Source: Nocardia asteroides
GTDB lineage: Bacteria > Actinomycetota > Actinomycetes > Mycobacteriales > Mycobacteriaceae
Reading direction: 5' to 3'
Length of the DNA: 64,000 nucleotides
Assembly: GCF_900637185.1 (NCBI RefSeq)
Contig: NZ_LR134352.1
Location: forward strand, 3,834,001-3,898,000
The position numbers and the translations under genes are program-made. Of the stretch, positions 16,696 to 25,831 are shown in pieces. Under the pieces are notes generated by a model that saw nothing but the letters and a program-made list of their open reading frames with translations, made no database searches and was not told the DNA's origin. Position 1 is the first letter of the stretch, and every line of letters starts with the position of its first letter.

Positions 16696-17472
16696 TCAGC
16701 GCGGCCGCAGGACGGTTCGGTACACCTCTGTTCTCAACGGAAGATCGAACTCGCCCGAGGCGGTTTCCGGGGTGGCGGCGAGGTAGTCGCGGATGCGGTC
16801 CAGCAGGGCGGCGCGCCGATCCGGCGGAATCACCACGGTATGAGAGTGGGTCCCGATGGTGCGTACCAGCGAGTCCGCGGTTCGCCGGTGGACGTGCGGG
16901 AACTCGGCCTGCTCGAACGGCGCGAACAGGGGGTGCGCGGGCAGCGGTTCGTCCTTCGCCGGTGGCGGGAACGACGCCTCCGAGTGGGAGACGCGCTCCA
17001 GCCCGGCGACCCACTCGACCGTGTCGTCGTCGACGTTCCAGAAGGCGGCGAACACGCCACCGGGCCGCAGTACCCGGGCGATCTCGGGAAACGCCAGGTC
17101 CTGGTCGAACCAGTGGAACGCCTGACCGGCCACCACGGCGTCCACCGATCCGTCCGGCAGCGGGATCGCCTCCGCCGTACCGGCGGACGCGCGTGCCGCC
17201 GGATAGCGGCGCACCAGTTCGGCCAGCATCGCCGCGTCCGGTTCGACGGCGATCACCTCGGCACCCGCCGCCAGCAGCCCGTCGGTGAGCTTGCCGGTGC
17301 CCGCACCCAGATCCAGCACGACCGGCGCGTCCACCGCGCCGAGCGGTGCGAGCGCCCACCGGATACCGGCGGCCGCGTAGTCGGGCCGATGCTCGGCGTA
17401 GATCGCCGCTTGCGAACCGAACGAACCCGCTCGTCGCGCCGTCAGATCCTTCGAAATCCCTGTTCCCCACAC
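16696..17472 (-). CDS. Class I SAM-dependent methyltransferase
   Basis: A 258-residue protein with the Rossmann methyltransferase core: motif I VLDLGAGTGKLT at about 50-61, the acidic strand end VIAVEPDAAML, and the post-motif segment GTAEAIPLPDGSVDAVVAGQAFHWFD. The FHWFD and RVLRPGGVFAAFWN elements match the UbiE/Methyltransf_11 group acting on small molecules. GTG 17472 is the longest start; a start a few codons later is possible. It is followed upstream by the MFS gene on the same strand, 40 bases away. Substrate unknown. Confidence 0.85.
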   Translation of the reverse strand: MWGTGISKDLTARRAGSFGSQAAIYAEHRPDYAAAGIRWALAPLGAVDAPVVLDLGAGTGKLTDGLLAAGAEVIAVEPDAAMLAELVRRYPAARASAGTAEAIPLPDGSVDAVVAGQAFHWFDQDLAFPEIARVLRPGGVFAAFWNVDDDTVEWVAGLERVSHSEASFPPPAKDEPLPAHPLFAPFEQAEFPHVHRRTADSLVRTIGTHSHTVVIPPDRRAALLDRIRDYLAATPETASGEFDLPLRTEVYRTVLRPR

Positions 17473-17512
17473 GATCTCGACGATACCCGGGCGTCGCGCG
17501 ACCTCCGAGCGG

Positions 17513-18946
17513 TCAGTCCGGAGGTTCGGTCGATGCGCGGGTGGCCGATGTTCCCGGCATCGTCGCCGCGGCGGCGAACAGTGCGACCGACGACACCAGC
17601 AGGGTGACGAACACCAGATGGATCGCTCCGGCGAGTTCGCCGGGATCCGGCCGGTCGACGGCGCCGACCCGCGCGTTGACGAGCGCGCCGAACACCGCGA
17701 CGCCCACCGCGCTGCCGATCGAGCGGGCGAACATGGTCGCCGAGGTCACCACTCCGCGTTCGGACCACGCCGCCTCGGTCTGCGCGGCGATGAGGGTGGG
17801 ATTGGCGACCAGACCCATGCCCGCGCCGATCACGAAACAGGTGCCCGCGAGCAGCAGTGGGCTCGCGTGCGGGCCGATCGGCAGCAGGGCGGCGCAGCCC
17901 AGAATCGCGATCGCGCTGCCGATCAGGGCTGTGGTGCGGAAGCCGAGGAGCAGGTAGAACCGGCCCGCCTGGGAGGCGGTGATGGGCCAGCCGATGGTCA
18001 GCGCGCCCACGGCCAGGCCGGCGATCGTGGCACTGGTGCCGAGGACGCCCTGCGCGAAGGTCGGCACATAGGAGGTGAGGCCTAGCACGATCGCGCCGAT
18101 CAGCATCGACACCGCGCTGGCCGCGACCACCACCCGCCGGGTGAAGATCCACAGCGGCAGAATCGGATTCGCGGCCCGGCGCTCGGCGAACCCGAAGACC
18201 ACCAGCACCGCCACGCTGCCGCCGAACAGCCCGAGGCTGACGGGGGAGTACCAGGCCCATGACCGGCCGCCCTCGAGCAAGGCCAGGATCAGCGCGCCCG
18301 CGCCCACGGTGAGCAGGGCCGCGCCGCTGTAGTCGACCCGTCCGCGCGCACCGCGCGACGCCGACTCGGTGAAGTTGCGCATCAGCATGACCGCGGCCAG
18401 TGCCGCGAGGGGGAGGTTGACCAGGAAGATCCAGCGCCAGCTGGCGAAATCGGCGAAGGCGCCGCCGATCAGCGGGCCCAGCACCGCCGAACCGGCCCAC
18501 ACGCCCGCCAGATAGCCCTGCACCTTGGCGCGTTCGGGCAGCGTGTACAGGTCGCTCGCGATGACCATGGTCATCGGCTGGACCGCGCCCGCGCCGATGC
18601 CCTGGATCGCGCGGAACACGATGAGCGCCACCATGTTCGACGCCAGGCCGCACAGCAGCGAGCCCAGCGCGAACACCGCGATCCCGAACAGGAGCACCGG
18701 TTTGCGCCCGACGGTGTCGGCGATCTTGCCGTAGATCGGCACCGTCACCGCCTGGGCCAGCAGGTAGATCGAGAACAGCCAGGGGAACAGCGCGAACCCG
18801 CCGAGGTCGGCGGTGATGGTGAGGACGCCGGTCGCGATGATCGTCGAGTCCAGCGCCACCAGGCTGGTCGACATCATCAGCGCGGCCAGCACGGCCCCGC
18901 GGTCGGAGCGCAGCCCGACGGACGGGCGCGCGGTTTCGGTCGCCAC
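17513..18946 (-). CDS. MFS drug/metabolite exporter (DHA2-like)
   Basis: A 477-residue multi-pass protein with about 14 hydrophobic segments. It carries the MFS loop motif GKIADTVGRKPVLL after helix 2 and the motif C region VWAGSAVLGPLIGGAFAD, as in EmrB/QacA-type proton antiporters. GTG 18946 is nine bases after the IclR stop, so it is the second gene of an iclR-mfs unit divergent from the organosulfur operon. It could export a toxic intermediate or product of that pathway, or be unrelated; the substrate cannot be read from sequence. Confidence 0.83.
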   Translation of the reverse strand: MATETARPSVGLRSDRGAVLAALMMSTSLVALDSTIIATGVLTITADLGGFALFPWLFSIYLLAQAVTVPIYGKIADTVGRKPVLLFGIAVFALGSLLCGLASNMVALIVFRAIQGIGAGAVQPMTMVIASDLYTLPERAKVQGYLAGVWAGSAVLGPLIGGAFADFASWRWIFLVNLPLAALAAVMLMRNFTESASRGARGRVDYSGAALLTVGAGALILALLEGGRSWAWYSPVSLGLFGGSVAVLVVFGFAERRAANPILPLWIFTRRVVVAASAVSMLIGAIVLGLTSYVPTFAQGVLGTSATIAGLAVGALTIGWPITASQAGRFYLLLGFRTTALIGSAIAILGCAALLPIGPHASPLLLAGTCFVIGAGMGLVANPTLIAAQTEAAWSERGVVTSATMFARSIGSAVGVAVFGALVNARVGAVDRPDPGELAGAIHLVFVTLLVSSVALFAAAATMPGTSATRASTEPPD

Positions 18947-18954
18947 GAACGGTG

Positions 18955-19704
18955 CTAGGCCGCGGCGGCGAAGGTCGCGGCGATCTCGGCGGCGGTCACC
19001 TTGGCGAGTTCGACGAAGAACGGCACCCGCTCGTCGATCATCAAGGTGACCGGGCCGCGCACGCCGAGCGCGAAGCGGCACCGCCCCTGGGGGTCGAGCA
19101 CGGGCAGGCCGATGGTGCGGAAGCCCGGGTCGAGTTCGCGGTCGTTGAAGGCGTAGCCGCGGGCGCGGGTGGCGGTGAGTTCGGCGCGCAGCTCGGCGGC
19201 GTTGGAGACCGAGCGCTCGGTGCCCTCTTCGTAAGGGAGGGAGCGCAATTCGTCGTCGTCGACCTCGGACCAGGCGAGCAGTGCCTTGCCCAGCGCGCTG
19301 GCGTGCAGCGGCAGCCGCACACCTTGGAGTTCGTGTCCGTCGGACTCGCGCCAGCGGCTGGTGCCCAGCAGCACGGCGTGGATGCCGTGGCGGGTGGCGA
19401 CCGAGCAGTTGGCGCCGGTGGTGGCGGCGAGCTGCTCGAGGGCGGGCTCGGCGAGATAGATCTTGTGCTGGCGGTAGGCGATCTGCCCGTATTCGGCCAG
19501 GGCGCCGCCCATCCGGTAGCGGCTCGAGGTGGCGTCCTTCTCCAAAAAGCCCGCCTGGACGAGGGCGGCGAGCAGGCGGTGGGTGGTGCTGACCGCCAAG
19601 CCCTGGGCGCGCGCGACCTCGGAGACCCCGCGCTCCTCGCCGCCGCGGAAGCAATCGAGTGCCGACAGGGCCCGGGTCACGGTCTGCACGCTGGAGGTCT
19701 CCAC
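18955..19704 (-). CDS. IclR-family regulator of the organosulfur island
   Basis: A 249-residue protein with an N-terminal winged helix-turn-helix (about 10-65: RGVSEVARAQGLAVSTTHRLLAALVQAGFL) and a C-terminal IclR effector-binding domain with LGKALLAW and FNDRELDPGFRTIGLPV. I chose GTG 19704; the frame continues upstream through palindrome sequence that should be non-coding. It is divergent from the substrate-binding protein at 19918, and two copies of a TTTCC-N7-GGAAA palindrome lie between them, so it probably controls both directions. Confidence 0.85.
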   Translation of the reverse strand: METSSVQTVTRALSALDCFRGGEERGVSEVARAQGLAVSTTHRLLAALVQAGFLEKDATSSRYRMGGALAEYGQIAYRQHKIYLAEPALEQLAATTGANCSVATRHGIHAVLLGTSRWRESDGHELQGVRLPLHASALGKALLAWSEVDDDELRSLPYEEGTERSVSNAAELRAELTATRARGYAFNDRELDPGFRTIGLPVLDPQGRCRFALGVRGPVTLMIDERVPFFVELAKVTAAEIAATFAAAA

Positions 19705-19748
19705 ACCGCCGACGGTAACACAGCCCCGCACCCGGAAATCGGCCGCTC

Positions 19749-19765
19749 TTTCCGATATTCGGAAA
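19749..19765. promoter_or_regulatory. Palindrome, candidate IclR operator 1
   Basis: TTTCCGATATTCGGAAA is an almost perfect 17-bp palindrome, 45 bases upstream of the iclR start. Form TTTCC-N7-GGAAA resembles sites bound by IclR-type dimers. A second copy lies 76 bp away (centre to centre) at 19825-19841. Confidence 0.6.
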
Positions 19766-19824
19766 CTTGCAGCGCCGATTCCTGCGAAAGCACCCATAGA
19801 TCGCCGCCGGAAGGCCTGTCAAGC

Positions 19825-19841
19825 TTTCCGATCCCTGGAAA
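19825..19841. promoter_or_regulatory. Palindrome, candidate IclR operator 2
   Basis: TTTCCGATCCCTGGAAA repeats the TTTCC-N7-GGAAA form of site 1 and shares its first eight bases. It lies 77 bases upstream of the substrate-binding-protein start. Two sites in one divergent gap suggest cooperative binding or looping. Confidence 0.6.
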
Positions 19842-19917
19842 GACATACCTCGTTCGAGGTCCTGCTCACTCCTACGCTGCGAAAGCACCTCCCGCCCTTC
19901 CCCGAACAGGAGCCCCG

Positions 19918-20955
19918 ATGTCCCGCAGGCTGCCGGCCTTCACGCGGATCGTTCTCGCGATCGCCCCCGTCGTCGCCCTCGTCGCGGCCTGTGGCTCCGG
20001 CTCCACGCCCGAGAACAGTGCCGAGGCCTCGTTCGTGCTCAAGGTGACCGACCCGGGCAACACCGGCCCGCTGGCGGTCGGCAAGCGCGACGGCACCTTC
20101 GACGCCGCCCTGGCCCCGCTGGGCGCGAAGATCCAGTGGGTCAACACCACACCCGGTTTCAGCTCGAACCTGAAACTGTTCAACACCAAGGAACTCGACG
20201 TCTCCGGCGCCGCGTTCAGCCCGGTGGTCGGCGCGCTGTCCAAGGACGTCGGCGTGAAGATCGTCGCCGTGGCCGATCCGGCAGGCCAGGACCAGAGCGG
20301 GATCATCGTCAGCCCCGAATCCGGGGTGACCTCGGTGGCCGGGCTGGTCGGCAAGCGGATCGCGGTCAACCCGGCGGGCAAGGGCGAGTACATCACCCTG
20401 AAAGCCCTGGCGCAGGCCGGGATCCCGGCCGACAAGGTCACCCGGGTACCGCTGCAGCAGAAGGACGCGGCCTCGGCGTTCGCCACCGGCAAGGTCGACG
20501 CGTGGGCCTCGTTCCTGGTGCCCTACCAGGAGGCCAAGGCCGCGGGTGGGCGCGAGATCGCCACCGAGAAGTCGATCGGCTCCAACGACAACACCGTCGT
20601 GGTGTTCCGCACCGAGGTGCTCGAGCAGCGGCCCGACGTCGCCGCCAAGTACCTGGAAGTGCTGCAGGGACTCACCGCGAAGCAGAAGGCCGCACCCGCC
20701 GAGTTCGAGAACGTCTTCGAGAAGACCGGCCCGCGCGCCCTCACCGGTGACCGCCTCGCCGACGCCGTCCGGGTGGGCAGCGAGGTGACCGTGCCGCGCC
20801 TGCCCGCCGAGTCCGACGCCGCCGACCTGGCCGACGTGGTGAACACCTTCGCCGACAACGGCGTGATCACCCGCCGGATCACCGCCGCCGACATCTTCTA
20901 CGACCTGCGCTCCAAGCTCACCCCCGAACAGCTCGCCGCGCTGAAGGAAAACTGA
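19918..20955 (+). CDS. Sulfonate/nitrate-type ABC substrate-binding lipoprotein
   Basis: A 345-residue lipoprotein: signal peptide with Cys25 (LVAAC), then an SsuA/TauA/NMT1-type two-lobe binding domain (PSGITS-like loop: VTSVAGLVGKRIAVNPAGKGEYITLKAL). ATG 19918 has AGGAG at ideal spacing. It is the first gene of a run of eight closely spaced genes to 27492 and would deliver substrate to the permease and ATPase that follow. Neighbouring monooxygenases and a desulfinase point to an organosulfur ligand such as a sulfonate or sulfone. Confidence 0.85.
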   Translation: MSRRLPAFTRIVLAIAPVVALVAACGSGSTPENSAEASFVLKVTDPGNTGPLAVGKRDGTFDAALAPLGAKIQWVNTTPGFSSNLKLFNTKELDVSGAAFSPVVGALSKDVGVKIVAVADPAGQDQSGIIVSPESGVTSVAGLVGKRIAVNPAGKGEYITLKALAQAGIPADKVTRVPLQQKDAASAFATGKVDAWASFLVPYQEAKAAGGREIATEKSIGSNDNTVVVFRTEVLEQRPDVAAKYLEVLQGLTAKQKAAPAEFENVFEKTGPRALTGDRLADAVRVGSEVTVPRLPAESDAADLADVVNTFADNGVITRRITAADIFYDLRSKLTPEQLAALKEN

Positions 20956-20956
20956 C

Positions 20957-21772
20957 ATGACCACCCTCGCACTGGCGCCACCCCGCGCGCGGGTCACCCG
21001 GCAGCGGCCGCGGTGGCTCTCGCTGGGCCTGCGCGCCGCCCTGCCCGTCGCCGTCGTGCTGGCGTGGTGGGCGGGATCGGCGAGCGGGGCCATCTCCCCG
21101 CGCGTCATCGCCGGGCCGGGCGCGGTCTGGTCGGCGTTCCTGGAACTGCTCGACAGCGGGCAGCTGGTCGACTTCGCCCTCGCCTCGTTCGGCCGCGCCG
21201 CCGCCGGTGTGGCGCTGGGAGTCTCGGTGGGACTGATCCTCGGACTGCTGTCGGGGCTGTCCGCGCTCGGTGAGGAACTCGTCGACTCGACCATGCAGAT
21301 CGTGCGCGCCGTGCCCTTCCTCGCCCTGGTGCCGCTGTTCATCTCCTGGTTCGGCATCGACGAGCTGTACAAGGTGCTGCTCATCGCGGTGGCCACCACC
21401 GCGCCGATGTACGCCTACACCTATCTCGGGGTGCGCAATGTCGACCGCAAGATGGTCGAGGCGGCCCGCAGTTTCGGGCTCGGCGGGACCCGGCTGGTCG
21501 TCGAGGTGATCGTGCCCGCCGCGCTGCCCGGCATCCTGATGGCGCTGCGGGTGTGCCTGTCGATCAGCATCACCGGCCTGATCGCCGCCGAGCAGGTGGG
21601 CACCCAGCAGGGCGTCGGCTACCTGGTGACGCTGGCCCAGGAATACAACCGCACCGACTACATGGTGCTGTGCGTGGTCCTCTACGCGTTGCTCGGTCTG
21701 GTGTTCGACGCACTCGTGCGGCTCGCGGAACGCTACGCGATGCCCTGGCGCAAGCAGGTGGCGATCCGATGA
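20957..21772 (+). CDS. ABC transporter permease, SsuC/TauC type
   Basis: A 271-residue inner-membrane protein with six predicted helices and the EAA loop contacting the ATPase (MVEAARSFGLGGTRLVVEVIVPAALPGILMAL). The sequence is of the sulfonate/nitrate/taurine permease family. It starts one base after the binding-protein stop region (ATG 20957) and overlaps the ATPase gene by four bases. It should form a homodimeric channel for the imported organosulfur compound. Confidence 0.88.
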   Translation: MTTLALAPPRARVTRQRPRWLSLGLRAALPVAVVLAWWAGSASGAISPRVIAGPGAVWSAFLELLDSGQLVDFALASFGRAAAGVALGVSVGLILGLLSGLSALGEELVDSTMQIVRAVPFLALVPLFISWFGIDELYKVLLIAVATTAPMYAYTYLGVRNVDRKMVEAARSFGLGGTRLVVEVIVPAALPGILMALRVCLSISITGLIAAEQVGTQQGVGYLVTLAQEYNRTDYMVLCVVLYALLGLVFDALVRLAERYAMPWRKQVAIR

Positions 21773-22530
21773 CGACGACAACGGCAGCGCCCGCCCGGCC
21801 CGCCGAACAGCAGGCGCCGGTGGCGGTCTCGATCACCGGGTTGCGCAAGGCCTTCGGCGACAAGACGGTGCTCGACGGCGTTGACCTGAGCATCCGCCGC
21901 GGCGAGTTCGTGGTGCTGCTCGGGCCCAGCGGCACTGGCAAAACCACCCTGCTGCGCCTGCTCACCGGCCTCGAGGTCCCCGACGCGGGCGAGGTGCTGG
22001 TGCCGGCCCGGCGCACCACCGTCTACCAGGAGCCGCGGCTGATCCCGTCCAAGCGGGTGCTGGCCAATGTGACCATCGGGCTGCGCCGCGGCAAGACCCA
22101 GCGCGAGGCCGGGCTGCGGGCACTGCGTGAAGTCCACCTCGACGGCAAGGCCGGGCAGTGGCCCGCGACCCTGTCCGGCGGCGAGGCCCAGCGCGCCGCC
22201 CTGGCCAGGGCGCTGGTCCGGGAACCGGAACTGCTGCTGCTCGACGAGCCGTTCGCCGCCCTCGACGCGCTGACCCGGCTCCAGATGCAGGACCTGGTGG
22301 GCGATCTCGTCGCCCGGCACCGGCCCGCCGTCCTCATGGTCACCCACGACGTCGACGAGGCGATCCGGCTCGCCGACCGGGTGATCATCCTCGATCGCGG
22401 CCGGTTCGCCGTGGACGAGGCGATCGACCTGCCCCATCCGCGCGACCACGCGGCCACCGAAACCCTCCGCTACCGCACGCAATTCCTCGCCCAGCTCGGC
22501 GTCGGAGCACACCCAAGGAGTACGTCATGA
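21769..22530 (+). CDS. ABC transporter ATP-binding protein, SsuB type
   Basis: A 253-residue ATPase. Walker A is GPSGTGKTT (about residue 50), the signature LSGGEAQRAALARAL, Walker B LLLLDEPFAALD, and the H-loop VTHD. The Q-loop is YQEPRL, as in SsuB/TauB. The start is ATG 21769 in an ATGA overlap with the permease, and its own stop overlaps the start of the desulfinase. It powers uptake by the preceding permease. Confidence 0.9.
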   Translation: MTTTTAAPARPAEQQAPVAVSITGLRKAFGDKTVLDGVDLSIRRGEFVVLLGPSGTGKTTLLRLLTGLEVPDAGEVLVPARRTTVYQEPRLIPSKRVLANVTIGLRRGKTQREAGLRALREVHLDGKAGQWPATLSGGEAQRAALARALVREPELLLLDEPFAALDALTRLQMQDLVGDLVARHRPAVLMVTHDVDEAIRLADRVIILDRGRFAVDEAIDLPHPRDHAATETLRYRTQFLAQLGVGAHPRSTS

Positions 22531-23552
22531 CCGAAACCCTGTGGTACACCCGCTGCCCCGTGCCGACCGCCAGCGGTCTGGCGCACAGCCTCGGCTGGCT
22601 CGGTGCGACCGCGGCGAGCGCCGGCCTCGAATTCGGTGTCCTGCAGGACGCGGGTCCCGAACTCGCGGGCCACCACTTCCTGCACGACCTGCCCGGCCTC
22701 GTCCGTGAGGGCGGCAACGTTCCCGCGCTGGCCGCCCGTGCGCAGGGTTCGCCGACGCGGCTGATCGGGCTGACCTGGATCGACGAATCCCAGGCCGTGC
22801 TGGTCGGGCCCGACTCGCCGGTCACCGAGGCCGCGCAGCTGGCGGGCCTGCGGGTCGGGGTGCCCGCGTGGGCCCAGGACCAGGCCCGCAGCTTCCCCCG
22901 GGCGATGGCTCTGCACGGCTTCGCCAACGCGCTGCGCCCGGCGGGGCTGACCCTGGCCGACGTCCGGGTCACCGAACTCGAGGTCGAGCGGGATCCGCAG
23001 GTGCGCACCGAGATCCAGTCCGCTCGCCGGTCCACCACCTGGGGCGTCGCCGAACTGCTCGACGGCAAGGTCGACGCGATCTACGTCAAGGGTGCCCGCG
23101 CCCAGGAGGTGGCCAGGGAACACGGCCTGCGCGTCGCGGTCGACCTGGACGCCTCGGCCACCAAGCACCTGCGCGTGAACAACGGCACGCCGCGCCCGAT
23201 CACCGTGCACGCCGACCTGCTCGACGCCCGCCCGGACGTGGTGATCGGCTTCCTGACGCAGAGTCTGCGCGCCGCCGACTGGGCCGCGGGCGACCTCGAC
23301 GGCGTTCGCGCGGTGCTGCAGCGCGAAACCCTGTCCGGCCCCGAGGGTGTCGTCGCCGCTTACGGCGCCGACTTCCATCGCGGCCTGCACCCGTCGCTGA
23401 CCGACGAACGTGTCGAGCTGCTCGGCGTGCAGAAGCAGTTCCTCTACACCCACGGTTTCCTGGCCGCCGACTTCGACCTCGAATCCTGGGTAGCCCTTGA
23501 GCCGTTGGAGCGTGCCCAGGAGATCGTCGCCGCCGAGAAGGTGCCCGCATGA
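22527..23552 (+). CDS. DszB-like sulfinate desulfinase
   Basis: A 341-residue cytoplasmic protein with the binding-protein fold of DszB, the desulfinase that removes sulfite from 2'-hydroxybiphenyl-2-sulfinate. The catalytic residues fit: Cys10 in YTRCPVPTA (DszB Cys27), His50 in HHF (His60) and Arg60 before GG (Arg70), with the same ten-residue His-Arg spacing. There is no signal peptide. ATG 22527 has AAGGAG upstream and overlaps the ATPase stop. Two flavin monooxygenase genes follow, so it probably acts on their sulfinate product and releases sulfite. Overall similarity to DszB looks modest, so the substrate is probably different. Confidence 0.78.
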   Translation: MTETLWYTRCPVPTASGLAHSLGWLGATAASAGLEFGVLQDAGPELAGHHFLHDLPGLVREGGNVPALAARAQGSPTRLIGLTWIDESQAVLVGPDSPVTEAAQLAGLRVGVPAWAQDQARSFPRAMALHGFANALRPAGLTLADVRVTELEVERDPQVRTEIQSARRSTTWGVAELLDGKVDAIYVKGARAQEVAREHGLRVAVDLDASATKHLRVNNGTPRPITVHADLLDARPDVVIGFLTQSLRAADWAAGDLDGVRAVLQRETLSGPEGVVAAYGADFHRGLHPSLTDERVELLGVQKQFLYTHGFLAADFDLESWVALEPLERAQEIVAAEKVPA

Positions 23553-24649
23553 GCGAGTTCGTCTGGAAGCTGCCCAGCCGTGGCGACGGCCGCCGCGCCC
23601 GGCCGGACCTGCGCGGGCGCGGCGGGTTCGGCCCGGACCGGCCCGCGACGGCGACCACCGATGTGCGGCCCGGCCGGTTCGGTCCGTTCGACGACCTGGC
23701 CCAGATCGTCGACGCGGCGGAACTGAGCGGATTCGACGGAGTGCTCGCCCCCTACGACCCGCTCGGTGAGGAATCCTGGATCGTGGCGGGCGCGGCCCTG
23801 CGCGCCACCCGCTACGCGCGGGTCACCGTCGAATTCCAGCCCGGCTTCGGCACTCCGGTGTACGCGGCCAAACTGTCCTCGACCCTGCAACGGCACTCGG
23901 CCGGACGGCTGAACTGGCAGCTCGCCGTGGACACCGACGCCGAGGACGCGTACGCCAGGGGCGACCGCGTCGACGGCGACGACCGCTACGCGCGTGCCGC
24001 GGAGTTCCTCACCGTCGCGCGCGGCGTGTGGAACGAGAACGAGGTCGGTGCCGCCGGATTCGCCGGCACCGGCTTCGACTACGCCGGACAGTACTTCGAC
24101 GTCATCGACGGCGGGTTCCGCGGCATCCTGTCCGGCCTGCCCTTCCCGACGGTGCACCTGAGCGGTACCTCGCCCGCCGCGCTGGCGCTCGCGGCCGCGC
24201 ACGGTGACGTGCACGTGTTCGGTGAGGAACCCGACGGAATCTCGCGCGCCGCCGCCGAACTCGGCGAGCGTGCCGCGGCGGCCGGCAGGCAGGTCCGTGT
24301 CGCACTGGACCTGCCGATCATCGCCAGGGAGACCGAGGACGAAGCCTGGGCGCGGGTGCACCGGCAGTGGGACGAGCTGGGCCGCCCCGACTCCGCGGAC
24401 CGCCACGCCCTCGGCGACGGGCGCTGGGCCGGCTTCGACGCGCTCGGCTACGACCGGCGCATCGGCCTGGTCGGCAGTTACGAGCAGGTGGCCCGGCAGC
24501 TGGCGGTCTACGAGGTCGCCGGCATCGACACCTTCGTGCTGTCCGGTCATCCCCACATCGAGGAGATCCACCGGGCCGGGGAACACCTGCTGTTCCTGGC
24601 CGACCCGGCCGGCCGCACCCTCACCACCGCGCAGGAGCTCACCGCATGA
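23549..24649 (+). CDS. LLM-class flavin-dependent monooxygenase (SsuD-like), first copy
   Basis: A 366-residue bacterial-luciferase-like TIM-barrel protein of the alkanesulfonate monooxygenase group. It uses FMNH2 from a separate reductase (none is visible in the window) and O2 to cleave a C-S bond or oxidise a sulfone. Family segments include VEFQPGFGTPVYAAKL, RLNWQLAV, the GDDRYARAAEFLTV helix and RIGLVGSYEQVARQL. It overlaps the desulfinase stop and the next monooxygenase start by four bases each. It differs from the second copy throughout, so the two may act on successive steps. Confidence 0.83.
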   Translation: MSEFVWKLPSRGDGRRARPDLRGRGGFGPDRPATATTDVRPGRFGPFDDLAQIVDAAELSGFDGVLAPYDPLGEESWIVAGAALRATRYARVTVEFQPGFGTPVYAAKLSSTLQRHSAGRLNWQLAVDTDAEDAYARGDRVDGDDRYARAAEFLTVARGVWNENEVGAAGFAGTGFDYAGQYFDVIDGGFRGILSGLPFPTVHLSGTSPAALALAAAHGDVHVFGEEPDGISRAAAELGERAAAAGRQVRVALDLPIIARETEDEAWARVHRQWDELGRPDSADRHALGDGRWAGFDALGYDRRIGLVGSYEQVARQLAVYEVAGIDTFVLSGHPHIEEIHRAGEHLLFLADPAGRTLTTAQELTA

Positions 24650-25815
24650 CCATCGACGTCTACTGGCGCATCGGCATGGAAGGCGACCACGCCTCGATGC
24701 GCACCCCGCGCCGCTACAACCGCGGCAACGCCGGCGGTTACGGGCCGGGCAATATCGCGCCCGCCATCCGCGGCGGCGCGCTGGACGCCTACAGCTATCT
24801 CGACCACGTCGCCGCCGTCGCCAAGGCCTCCGAATCGGCGGGGTTCCTCGGCGGGCTGCTGCCCTCGTTCCCTGTGACCGACGACCCGTGGGCGGTTGCC
24901 GCCGCCCTGGCCGCCGAGACCACCACCTACCGGTTCATGGTCGCCTTCCAGCCCGGCTTCCTGCACCCGGTGCAGGCGGCCCGGATGTCGGCGAGCCTGC
25001 AGCGCGCGACCGGCGGCAGGCTGGTCTACAACATCATCAGCGGCGGCGGGGGACCGGCGCAGCTGTGGTGGGGCGACAAGGTCGCCCACGACGACCGCTA
25101 CGCCCGCACCAGCGAATTCCTCGACGTCCTGCGCGGGGTATGGGACGGCGAACCCTACGACCACGACGGCCGCTTCTTCCGCACCGAGGGCGCCGCGCTC
25201 CCACCCGGCCTGGCCGGGCAGCCGTTCCCGGAGGTGTACTTCTCCGGCTCCTCGGGTGCCGCCGTGTCCGCGGCGGGCCGCCACGCCGACTACTACCTGT
25301 CCTGGCTCGAGCCGTTCGCCGACCTGCGCGCCAAGTTCGACGGCGTCCGCCGCAATGCCGAAAAACTGGGTCGCACACCGAAGTTCGCGGTGCGGATCGA
25401 CATCGTCGCCCGGCACACCGAGGAGGCGGCCTGGGCCGAGATCGAGAAGGGCTGGGCCTTCGTCGACCGCGATGCCGCCAACCGCGCCGCCCAGGGCGAC
25501 TCGGTGGGCGCGGCCAGGATCACGGGCTGGGTGCCCGAAACCATCACCGGCTACCGCGATCTGGAAGTCCAGCCCAACGTCTGGTGCGGCTTCAGCCTGA
25601 TCCGCGGCGGACCGGCTTTCGGCCTGGTCGGCAGCTACGAACAGGTCGCCCAGCGCCTCGACGAGCTCATCGAACTCGGCGTCGACGCCTTCATCCTCGC
25701 GGGCAACCCGCACCTGGAGGAGGCCTACCGGGTCGGTGAGGAAGTACTGCCGCTGCTCGGCCGCTCCCGGCTCACCACCCCCGCCACCGACACCGTCCTC
25801 GCGACGGCCCGATAA
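24646..25815 (+). CDS. LLM-class flavin-dependent monooxygenase (SsuD-like), second copy
   Basis: A 389-residue alkanesulfonate-monooxygenase-type protein. It keeps MVAFQPGFLHPVQAARM, GRLVYNIISGGG, WWGDKVAHDDRYARTSEFLDVLRGVW and FGLVGSYEQVAQRLDELIELGVDAFILAGNPHLEE, all typical of SsuD. It resembles true SsuD more closely than the first copy does. ATG 24646 overlaps the preceding stop. Two paralogues beside a desulfinase suggest a route that oxidises a sulfonate or sulfone stepwise and finally releases sulfite. Confidence 0.85.
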   Translation: MTIDVYWRIGMEGDHASMRTPRRYNRGNAGGYGPGNIAPAIRGGALDAYSYLDHVAAVAKASESAGFLGGLLPSFPVTDDPWAVAAALAAETTTYRFMVAFQPGFLHPVQAARMSASLQRATGGRLVYNIISGGGGPAQLWWGDKVAHDDRYARTSEFLDVLRGVWDGEPYDHDGRFFRTEGAALPPGLAGQPFPEVYFSGSSGAAVSAAGRHADYYLSWLEPFADLRAKFDGVRRNAEKLGRTPKFAVRIDIVARHTEEAAWAEIEKGWAFVDRDAANRAAQGDSVGAARITGWVPETITGYRDLEVQPNVWCGFSLIRGGPAFGLVGSYEQVAQRLDELIELGVDAFILAGNPHLEEAYRVGEEVLPLLGRSRLTTPATDTVLATAR

Positions 25816-25831
25816 CCGCAGGAGAATCACG

